From: Adiantum capillus-veneris
Lineage: Eukaryota; Streptophyta; Polypodiopsida; Polypodiales; Pteridaceae
NCBI GenBank assembly: GCA_014529385.2
Contig: CM043960.1
Span: 34,426,396 to 34,490,395 of the forward strand
Reading direction: 5' to 3'
DNA: 64,000 nucleotides
A program made the position numbers and the translations under genes. Positions within the stretch are counted from its first letter, which is position 1; each line of letters opens with the position of its first letter. Under the pieces are notes generated by a model that did no database searches, was not told where the DNA came from, and saw only the letters and a list, made by a program, of their open reading frames with translations. Positions 1-9,373 of this stretch are shown here, piece after piece.

Positions 1-1662
1 GCAAATTCGAAGGGGGGAGTAAGGGGATAGTTTCACGGATGTCGTGACCGTGTCGCTTGAACATAAAACTCCCAACGCTTCCATGGAGATGCTCCATGGA
101 TGGGTATGATGAAAAGGGACCAAAATGGGATTTATCGAAGTCAGGGTTAACTCAAAACTTTCGTCGAGGCAAAACCTTAAAATTCCAAGAGATTCGTTGA
201 TTTCTAAGGTCTTGTTTTGAGTAGAAATTTAAAAGGAAGTAGGAATTAAGGGATTATAGCTCAAGGAGCTTAATCTAAATTTAAACTAGGATTACAAAAC
301 TTTACTGAGAAGATTGACGGGATAGACCTAGCATAACATAGAGATTTAAGTGTGAACTTGTCTTCAAGTTTGGAAAAAGGCCGGCGCAAGTGTTTACCCA
401 ATGGGGGATGGTCCTTTTTAGCTAGGATTGATAACCGTTGGTCTATTCTTTGAGCTCGGGTTCATTCATTTCCCTAGAAACGGGAGTGAATGGGAGTGTG
501 TCCCGACAGGGTGGATGTGACCTATGATGCGTCTGGAAATCGGCCTAGTACGGGAGGGCTTGATGTCGATGGGAAAAGGAGGAAGGAAAAAGGATCCATG
601 GAGGGATCATGATAAGGAAGGAGGATGTGATTTAATTAAGGAACTCTTCAAATCGTTTGGTAAAAAAGGAACCTTGGAAAGGCTAGGAACCTAAATGGGT
701 TATTCCGCAATTATCCTCATCAGCGGGACTTTTGCTCTTCTTCTCGGGATTATTGATTTAAGAGGAACCTAAAGTAGATTATCTTTGAAGCCTCCCCACA
801 CAAGATAAAGAAAAAATAAGAAGTGGAATTTGTGTAAAGGCGCTGCCTCCACGCGTGGCGGAGGAGACAGGATACCTGAGTCCTGGGACAAGGATAGGGA
901 TATGCCTGGAGAAGTATATGTGATTGCTTGAAAGATAACTAGATAATTTACTAATATTAAACAAAAAAGGAAGTGAAAATATTCTATAAAGAGAAAAAGG
1001 TGGGAACGACCTGATAAATGCACATTTGCAAGGGTATGCAACAGTTTTCATGCTGCTTTCAAATGCTTGAAATGTATTCTTGGTTCGACGTGATTGGAAT
1101 ACTGTTTTCTAGTATCATAGTATTACCTTGGGAAGGTGCATTTATCAAACTGTTCGGTAGGTGGGCGAATTTCGGCTAAGGTTAATTGTTGGCCGGAAAG
1201 TTGAACCCAATGTTATGTTGTCCTAGAAGTAAAGTCGATAGCGAGGGAAAGGGATTCCAGTCTACGGAGCAGGAGAAAAACTTGGGATCGAGGGATTCGT
1301 GTAGATTATAATACACTCACCATAGGGGAACGCATTGACGGATGTGCTCGATCATAACTGGGAAAAAAACGTCAATGACCTTGAACCAAGGGTGAATTAG
1401 AGAACTCCCACCAGTTGACCCTGGAAGGTTGAGTTCTAGATTAGTCTGATGACTTCGGTTGGTAAGTTTGATCTGTAAGCAAAGGTTCTTCGGGGCTGAG
1501 GGATTCATATGAGAGAAATTGAATGTTATCACCCCCTTGAGTTGGCATCTAAGAGAAGGAGGAGTCCTGTCTTGGTTTCGGTCTCAAGCGAAGGGATGTC
1601 GGAGATCACGGTGTATCCATGTGGAGAGGGTACAGCCGGTGGTCCCCGGGCATGGCGCTGAC
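1..1662. other. No recognisable gene (unassigned repeat DNA)
   Basis: Only short open frames occur, on both strands, with no recognisable domain, codon bias or splice-linked continuity. The stretch lies on the internal side of the minus-strand LTR relic that follows, so it may be diverged internal sequence of that or another retroelement. I could not align it to the better-preserved chromovirus in this window. Confidence 0.4.
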
Positions 1663-1830
1663 AAAAACCATAAACATAACCCTCTTCCCATACCATACCC
1701 ATTACCATAACTTGCTTGGCATACCATAACCATAACAACCATATCATCATTGCAAAACCATAACCACAACCATAATTTGATTGCCAAACGATAACCATAA
1801 CCATAACCATAATTTGATTGCCAGACCATA
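1663..1830. repeat. Degenerate CCATAACC minisatellite
   Basis: The stretch is built from repeated CCATAACC / CCATAACCATAACC words separated by 'ATTTGATTGCCA'-like spacers. It is the reverse complement of the longer TATGGTTATGG array near 30.8-31.2 kb, including the shared spacer. It begins where homology to the chromovirus leader stops (after GAGAGCTATGGT read on the minus strand), so its edge is a breakpoint in that leader. Confidence 0.8.
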
Positions 1831-1984
1831 GCTCTCAACGGTATCCCCATTAACTACATAAAGCAGGAGTGATTCAAGGATGAAAAATCTACTCTTTTGC
1901 AATTAATAACACCAACCATTTGTAGCAAGCTTGAGGACCTCTCTTCTTGAGCAAGAAAAGAGAAACTAATAGATCTGATACCAA
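1831..1984 (-). other. Chromovirus leader and primer-binding site relic
   Basis: Read on the minus strand, the bases next to the LTR give TTGGTATCAGATCT, close to the tRNA-iMet primer-binding consensus TGGTATCAGAGC. They are followed by a leader that matches, with substitutions, the leader just after the PBS of the chromovirus at 16.5 kb. The internal region then breaks off at the CCATAACC array. Confidence 0.7.
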
Positions 1985-2995
1985 TGTAACATTTAATGCA
2001 CTAGTAACTTGTGTGTAGCGGAAATTGATAACATAGTGAGCATTTCATTAAGAACAAGTTCCTGATGAGCATAGAGAGAGTACTTAATTTGAAAAGGCAA
2101 CATAGAAATTTACACCTAGCTAATTTGGCATTGACAATACTTGAAAAGAGAGAGAAATAGAACAATTGACAACAGTTAAGGACCGGATTTACATGGACCC
2201 GCCCCCCCTCTCCATAAAGGCTTTGTATTATAGCTTCTCCCATCAAAGGAGACTTTTGTACAATACAATCTTTGTGTTCCTTGACAAACTAATTGGTGCA
2301 ATGAAGATGGAAGCTTCATGCACCAAATTATGCTTGAAAAACACACCTAGTGTCCCTAGCCTCAATCCCAAGACCTCACACACGTTCAAAAATGGTGAGA
2401 GCTAGTAGGGAATGAGGATAGATTGAGAGGAAGAAGATGTATCTTACGAGAAATAAGTATTCTCCTCACATAATCACTCTAATAGCATAGATTAACTTAG
2501 TAATTAGCATGGTAGAGGAGATGAGCATGCCATTGAAGCTTGGCTCTTGGTTGGATTTGCATTCCATAGCCAAGAGTCATTGGTGTAGGCCTCTACTTCT
2601 CCATGCTTGGAGAAGGAGATGGAGTGCTTCTTACACACATGAGTTGTGTGTGTGTGTGTGTGTGTGTGTGGCATTGTATTAGAGTAAAATGCAGCCCTCT
2701 CTCTCATCTTGGTTGACCCCTCTTGCTATTTGCTCATGCAAGTCTCCCATTGGCTCATGTAAAGCTTAGCCAATCACAAACTAGAAGCATAACTGATAGC
2801 CTTTTGACAAGTGTCCCCCTTTCTCCTTTTGTGAGATCTTTAGGTAATTAAATAATTTAATTAAACTCTCATTGTACCTCTTAGTCTTTTGGCCAATAGG
2901 AATCAGGCAAGCCATTGGGCTATTGGGTGCTCATTGGACCCCTTGGTAGACTATCCAATAGTCTTCTAGGGATCTTAATTTCTATTGGTTCTATT
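1985..2995 (-). mobile_element. Truncated chromovirus LTR relic
   Basis: The left edge (TGTAACATTTAATG...) is the reverse complement of the LTR 3' end seen at 16.5 kb, and the block of about 250 bases around 2160-2410 matches the LTR segment at 16.15-16.37 kb in inverted orientation. A (TG)n tract at about 2645-2671 sits where the other copies carry (CA)n. Homology fades near 3.0 kb, before the LTR start (TGTCATAATAAC), where a tandem repeat begins, so this is a 5' LTR missing its outer end. Confidence 0.7.
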
Positions 2996-3006
2996 GGATC
3001 TATAGT

Positions 3007-3780
3007 TGTGGTATTATCACCGCTCGAAAAAATAATAAAAAAGACCATAACCATTATGCTTCCTCTCACGAAAAACAAAGCAAAACAAATAAAGTACTTT
3101 TAAAAAAAATTGGACATAGTCTCCCTTGTATATGAAGCACTATTTCAAAAATAACCATAAACCTTCACGGCACCTCACATGAGGATTTTAAGTCTTAACC
3201 AAATCCATCAAAAGAGTACATACTACTTATCCACAATCCAAAATATTAGAACATCAGTATTTGTGGTATTATCATCGCTTGAAAAAATAATAAAAAAGGC
3301 CATAACCATTATGCCTCCTCTCACGAAAAACAAAGCAAAACAAACAAAGTACTTTTTTAAAAAATTGGACATAGTCTCCCTTGTATATGAAGCACTATTT
3401 CAAAAATAACCATAAACCTTCACGGCACCTCACATGAGGATTTTAAATCTTAACCAAATCCATCAAAATAGTACATACTACTTATCCACAATCCAAAATA
3501 TTAGAACATCAGTATTTGTGGTATTATCACCGCTTGAAAAAATAATAAAAATGGCCATAACCATTATGCTTCCTCTCACAAAAAACAAAGAAAAACAAAC
3601 AAAGTACTTAAAAAAAAAATGGACATAGTTTCCCTTGTACATGAAGCAAGATTTCAAAAATAATCATAAGCCTTCACGGCACCTCACATGAGGATTTTAA
3701 AACTTAACCAAATCCATCAAAACAGTACATACTACTTATCCAAAACAAGACATGAATTTGAATTTTAACATCCACCAATG
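3007..3780. repeat. Tandem repeat, about 256-bp unit, three copies
   Basis: The word GTGGTATTATCA recurs at 3007, 3263 and 3518, giving periods of 256 and 255 bases, and the last copy is incomplete near 3.75 kb. Each unit carries ACCATAACCATTATGC, a GGACATAGT.TCCCTTGTA block and CACCTCACATGAGG. Short reading frames in the units are the same frame repeated and have no protein signature. The array lies just downstream of the methyltransferase-like gene. Confidence 0.9.
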
Positions 3781-4032
3781 TTATAAATCCATTGTTCTTA
3801 TGATGACTCGCACTCATCATCGATGAATACGTTATGTCTCTGATACCTCTCAGGGATGCAAGAACTGTACCGCGTATCAGCTGCCATGGTTCTAGCCATC
3901 TGCTCTGCGTAGACCGGCAATGCACTTCCATTAAAAAAAAAGATTGTGAAGTTAAACACAAAACAAGTAATATAGGCAGTATCGATGATCAATATATACC
4001 AACGCTAATACAAAAATAGTGACAAAAAAGAT

Positions 4033-4165
4033 GAGAGCAATGTCAATGTCAAAAGTAAGAGGGGCCCTCACTAGTCGTCAAAGGGATTGACGACTAGTGA
4101 GAGCAATGTCAATGTCAAAAGTAAGAGGGGCCCTCACTAGTCGTCAAAGGGATTGACATGCGATG
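4033..4165. repeat. 66-bp direct duplication with an inverted-repeat junction
   Basis: The block beginning GAGAGCAATGTCAATGTC occurs at 4033 and again at 4099, nearly identical. At the junction CTAGTCGTCA and TGACGACTAG form a perfect 10-bp inverted repeat around a short loop, so the duplicated joint can fold. It lies within 200 bases downstream of the methyltransferase-like stop codon, in its probable 3' UTR. Confidence 0.85.
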
Positions 4166-4224
4166 GCATGTCACTCTCATCATCAATATCTAAAGAGGTG
4201 GACGCCTCCTTTCTGCCCCGCTTT

Positions 4225-7200
4225 CTAGGGCTCATCAATGTCGACTGCAACACATGCTCGTCCTGAAGCCAAGCAAGCTGCTAGTACAGGGGCTATGCCA
4301 CATCCAAGCTCCAAACAAATACCTCCTCGTCGGCAAAGCAGCTCCACAAAACATGCAATGAAAGAATGGCTCCGTTGCAGTCCTCCTCGCAATGGCTTGC
4401 CTGATAATGATCTAACCTGAGAGAGCTCCAGAAGGTGATGCACCATAAAAGAATCCGAAGAGTGCATACCAAGACGGGAGAACAAGGTAGTGCTTTCTGA
4501 TACAAAGCAAGGTGGACGCATACTCACTCTGTGAATCATAAATAGCATAGAGCAATTACACTGCAAAACAAGACACACGATTAGAGCAAACAACAAGACA
4601 AAGTGCTGAAATATTGATGTAAAAACAAATGTATCACCTCCACACGACCACCAAAACTCTCCACATAACCATATGGTCCATGATGGAGCACTACAATGCG
4701 ACGATGAACCACCATCTCCGAAGCACGAGAAAATCTCTCCACCCAGCCAACGGCCTCTCCTGTTATTTTAACTAGATATCAATAATAAATACCACAAATA
4801 TTACAATTTTTTTGCATGAATATAAACAAGATAGACCTGCCAAAGAAACCATGATCAACAGCCATCCACTATCCGCCAATGCCGAGAATGCCAAATGAAC
4901 GCCAGCACGTACATGATCCTCAGTGAAAATGTCCCAACGAGGTGAAGTAGAGGAGTCTAAGAGGGACCCACCAAATGGAAGATCTAAGAAAATCAAATCT
5001 GCAGCCCATGAAACTGATTTCGTGCCGCGGGTATACAAGATAGAGTCAGAGCGTGCCCGCACGAGATGATCGTGTACAGGGACCCATGCAAGATTACGGA
5101 TCCCCTCCCTATAGTCTGCAGCAATGGCAATGTAGTCCCCAACAATAGCCATGCATCGAGTATCCATAGAACTAGAGAAACAATGAGATGGAGACTCCAT
5201 AATATAAAAAAAAGAGATACTCCTTCGAGCCACGATCGTGCCAGGAGCAACTGAGACATTACAGGGAGGTTTAATAAGCCATGCATCAACCACATGGAAG
5301 GAAATCATTAACAAATGCAATTGTAGTTTACCTGGAGGTGGCTCCACCTCCTCGTCAATGATCTGATCCACAACCCTCTCCTTTTCCTTTTGTGAGTTGC
5401 GCATTGCTAAAATAGATAACTTCAAATCAGAGCACTGTAACTTTTAGATAGGCAAATATGAGCATGATCAAACATACCTGCACGACTCTCTTCTACTATG
5501 TCTACTGGAGGAACCTTCATCGCAGCATCCTTCGATATCATCTCTTGTAGCTCTCTTTCACGTCCAAGAACATGGCCCTTCTCCATATCTATCCACCATG
5601 GTCAATGTGTGCATAGTAGAGGGATACATGCTTGTGTCTTGGATCGCTAGATGAGTCCACTGTCTAGCCAGAAAGGGCATGGCAGGCAAGACACTCTTGG
5701 CAACCAAGAACATGAAGAATCTACAAAGGTCAAATAGGTGACACGAATGTTACGAAACAATAACAACGAATGTTATATATCTAAGTCAGTTAGTGATTCA
5801 CTTGAAAGCCAAACGTTGTGCTGCGATTCTCAATGTATCCACCTTCTTTAATGCCTGCTTATCGATATCCTCAGTCTTCACTCCAAGAGACACCTCTATT
5901 GGAAATAGATAGGGCCTCGCCTCAAATTTAATTTCTTCAAAGTAGAATGCAAGAGTGCAGTCATGCTGCAAAGGCACCACGACTGGCACATCCAAAAGAT
6001 CTGACACAATCTGAAATGCCCTCTGAAAAACCCAAGCCAAAAAACCCTCTCTACGAAGCCAGCTACAATCCAAAATAAAAAGAGGAGACAAAGTTAGACT
6101 TTTATATAAATGCATGATATATTTAGTACTTTTAATCTTAGCTATACTTACATGCGAAAGACGTGATCTCCCTTTTTCATACCATATGCACTCCTTGTAA
6201 TCTTGTCTGCTTCTAATAATGAAACCCAATGAATCTTGTTTTGCACAGGGGCATCTTGAAGTGCTATTAAGTTCAGCTTCTCCAACGTAGCCCAACTATC
6301 AAGACCCCATTTCAAAGACAAAACTCTTGCTAGCCAATCCGTCCCAAGATTGGGATCAACAATGTTAAGCAACTGAAAAATTCAATAATGCATATGACAA
6401 GTACTTAAGTAAATTTTTGCACGTTCTTCTCAAGAGAATGCCATGAATTCATGTTATCTACATACCTTTCCAATTCGATCCTGATATTTGTGAGTAATCT
6501 CCTCACAAATTCTCTCTTCTTCTTTCTGATGCTCTTCCGCAGACAAGATTTGTTTGATAAGAGCAACTCGCTTTTCTTTTTCTTTTGTCATTTGAATCTA
6601 AAATTAAATATACGTTAATAAGCTTTGAAATCATGCATTTAAATGAGAGTAAAAATCATTTAGTCTGACACATACATCATAGACCAATCTGCCAAGGTAC
6701 CGTCGAGTAAGTGGATACCAAGGTTCTGTACCTTTGGCATTCTTCTTCCGTACAGCGGCAATAAGTTTTTGATCTCTATCTGGCAAACCCTTTAGATACA
6801 TTTCATGGTCCGCTGTACAAATATGTGTCATATTGACAATCTCATCACGAAGATGAGTGACAACAAGAGCATGAGTGTTCATGCTGCATTGAAAGACCAA
6901 AAAACCAGTTGATACTCACATTCAAGTGTTAGCAAAGATAGAAGAAACATCAACACTTACAAGTTAATTCGTTGTAAACTGCTTAGCAAGGCAATCTCTG
7001 GCACCTTAGTGGGATCTATAATGGTGCATAGGACTCGACAGTGTTTCTCCTTTGAAGTGGAGAACTTCTCTTTTATCGCTTCCCTCCAAGCCACGGTGCG
7101 ATGATTCCCTTCCTAAACATAGAACATGTGATTTGTAAGATCTTGAAACTTTCTTTGTTTTTTTAACTCGGCTTCAAATTCTTCATTGATTTCATTCCAA

Positions 7201-7817
7201 AGAGGATCCCATGTAGCCTTTATCTCATCTAGAACATTCACAAAGTCAAACTTCAAACAACATTCACAGCACATGGACATCAATACAAAAATGAAAAGTG
7301 TTAACACATACCATTCACAAAACTCTCCTCTCTTTTGCATGTTACCAAAGAGACAATGAATGCTCCTTTCTCTGGCATATAACCTTATTTTGCAAAGGCC
7401 GCCTTCAATCCACTGAGATCATCTCTCAAACCTCTCACTCTTGCATATGGAATCAATCTACATAAAGGAATGGAGGGACAATCAAAGCAACTAAAAACAC
7501 GTGTGATTTCAAGGATGTCTGCACCTCTATGCATAAAGATATTTTGCTCATCTTCCATCTCAGACACTGCGGTAACCTCATCCATTATCTCCCATGGAAC
7601 AATCTGTAAACCATTCTCCTCGGGGGCTAAAGTATCATCAACTTCGTGTAGAGAGATCTGTCCCATTTCCATGGAAAGAACCTCCTCACCTTGTGTCTCA
7701 ATTTCCTCTATCATGTCGGTAGCTGAGATTGAAGATATTTGATCACTAGCATCTACCTGGCCATAAAGAGAAGCATTGTTACTCCTCCCCCTTCGTGATC
7801 TTCCACGTGGTTTCGGG
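4225..7817 (-). CDS. Spliced gene with permuted DNA/RNA amino-methyltransferase domain
   Basis: The predicted product transfers a methyl group from S-adenosylmethionine to an exocyclic amino group in nucleic acid. Exons, reading down the minus strand: about 7817-7385, 7250-6961, 6883-6676, 6597-6466, 6372-6152, 6062-5802, 5720-5478, 5406-5332, 5250-4837, 4759-4638, 4560-4225. The last ten have GT donors and AG acceptors, and the frame carries across their junctions. The upstream exon opens with KPRGRSRRGR, AT-hook-like. A middle of about 450 residues is unrecognised. The C-terminal part has LIFLDLPFGG (motif IV; exon 5250-4837), GKPL, and ICLELGCG followed by GRACVAVDIDE (motif I; last exon). 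Motif IV before motif I is the beta order of N4-cytosine/N6-adenine methylases such as the N6_N4_Mtase family. Blemishes: an in-frame TAG in exon 7250-6961 and one frame break near 5590; the first junction is unresolved. The first exon may not be the true start. Confidence 0.7.
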
Positions 7818-7909
7818 CTGTTTCAATATCAACTAGAAACATGGAGACAATAATTTTACAAAAGAGTCAAATTATATATGGCACCATATTGAAATAAAAC
7901 ACAACAGAA

Positions 7910-8015
7910 ATCTTTAAAAAAATTGTACAGAGCTACCTTTGTACATAGAGCATTATTTCAAAAAATACTATAGCCCATAATGGCTTCTCACTTGAAAAAT
8001 TTTGGTGTTTAAAAT
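7910..8015. repeat. Diverged single copy of the 256-bp tandem unit
   Basis: The stretch (TTGTACAGAGCTACCTTTGTA, GAGCATTATTTCAAAAAATA, then TGGCTTCTCACTTGA) parallels the GGACATAGTCTCCC..GAAGCACTATTTCAAAAATAACC..CACCTCACATGAGG segment of the array at 3.0-3.8 kb. Similarity is partial and judged by eye. If real, related repeats bracket the methyltransferase gene. Confidence 0.4.
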
Positions 8016-8378
8016 TCTTTCATAAACATAATTCATGAAGCATAAATTAAGGTCCACACACCTATGGCCACACACCAATCAACCAAGCATTAATTTAGGA
8101 CCTTAAACATAGTGTATCTTTAGCCCAACACAAATCAACCTAATGTATCTTTTTTAAAGATCTTAAACATAATGTATCTTTTTTAAAGATCTTAAATGTA
8201 TAGGTTTTTTCTAATTTAAGCTCAATTAAAAGATGTTTTACAAACTACCTAATTAGCCAGGGTCTCAATACATCAAATGCATACAGAACAAGCTGATATT
8301 AAATTGAGCAATATTCCCCTTCAAAGCCACGCTAATATAGAAGGGAAATGTTAAGCTAAGTTCAAGATGTATTGAGCA

Positions 8379-9058
8379 TCAGTGAGCACCTTGTAGGTGT
8401 ACGACCCCTTCGAGCCAACGCGGAGTTTCGGCCAGCCATTGACACCTCTCAAAGACCTTTCTAAAGCCGGAAGCTAAATGAACTTGCAGAACAATTTTCC
8501 TTGCTGAACGATTTGCTAAATGCCACGGACCTGCTAAATGAACTTGCAGAACAATTTTCCTTGCTGAACGATTTGCTTTGCTGAACAATTTGCGGCTATC
8601 TGAACCACCGCGCGCCGGCGCGCGCTCCTACGGCCAAGGAATCGCCTGAACAATTTGCCTTGCTGAACTGCGCTTGAGCTGTTGAAAGCTGAACGCTCTG
8701 AACTGGCTGAACGCCTGTACTGCTGAATGCTGCGCGAACACCTGAACTGCTAAAACCTGTACTGTTGAATGCTGCGCGAACACCTGAGCCTGAAAACTGC
8801 GCCTGAACTGCTGCGCCTAAACGCCCGAGCCTAAAAGCTGCGCATGAACTGCTGCGCCAGAATGCCTGAACCAGCCTGCCCTGCTCGTTATGCTATGTCT
8901 GAACTACCGCGCGCCGGCACGCGCTCCTACGGGCAGGTTGCGTACGGCTCCTCGCATGCACGCGCAACAGAGCACGCTCCTCGCACGCACGCTCTCAAGC
9001 AGAAGCGCAACAGAGAAACCGGTTTAGGTAGGACGTTACACAGAGGCAGGGCTCGGTA
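8379..9058. repeat. GC-rich repetitive spacer between the divergent genes
   Basis: The left part has a duplication with a 60-base period (GCTAAATGAACTTGCAGAAC at 8472 and 8532). The remainder is short variable repeats of CTGAAC / GCTGAATGCTGCGCGAACACCTG. A GAAC.ACCGCGCGCCGG.(G/A)CGCGCTCCTACGG block occurs near 8601 and again near 8901, and its core CGCGCGCCGGCGCGCG is a perfect palindrome. Base composition is much richer in GC than either neighbour. The methyltransferase gene reads away to the left and the transposase to the right, so this is the natural place for a bidirectional promoter or transposase-binding region; that role is inferred. Confidence 0.7.
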
Positions 9059-9373
9059 AAAAACTTTTTTCCAAAACTTGACAAACCTTCGTATGTGGAC
9101 CAAGATAGCTAAATTGACAAAGTTTGAAGGTTTTTACATCAAATAACACCAAAAATTTAAATGTTAATTTCAAAATTTGTAGGTTTGGATTATACTAAAC
9201 CTAGGTTTTTTTCGAGCACTGCGTGAAAGAGGCCCTAGTGTAAAAATTTTAAAAGATTTTGGATATAAGTCATGCTACTTAGAGGACCAATATACTAGAT
9301 TTTACAGATTTTTAATTATTGACAAGATTTTAAAGAATTTTTTAGATTTTGAACCGGATTTGCTTAACGTTCG

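Noticed and set aside
1529-1850. Tyr/Trp/Val-rich minus-strand frames (repeats of YGYG and VMVMV)
   Set aside because: Translation of the CCATAACC minisatellite in different frames; no protein function expected.
3007-3780. Tandem array as a CRISPR
   Set aside because: Units are about 256 bp with no short repeat/spacer alternation, and the context is eukaryotic.
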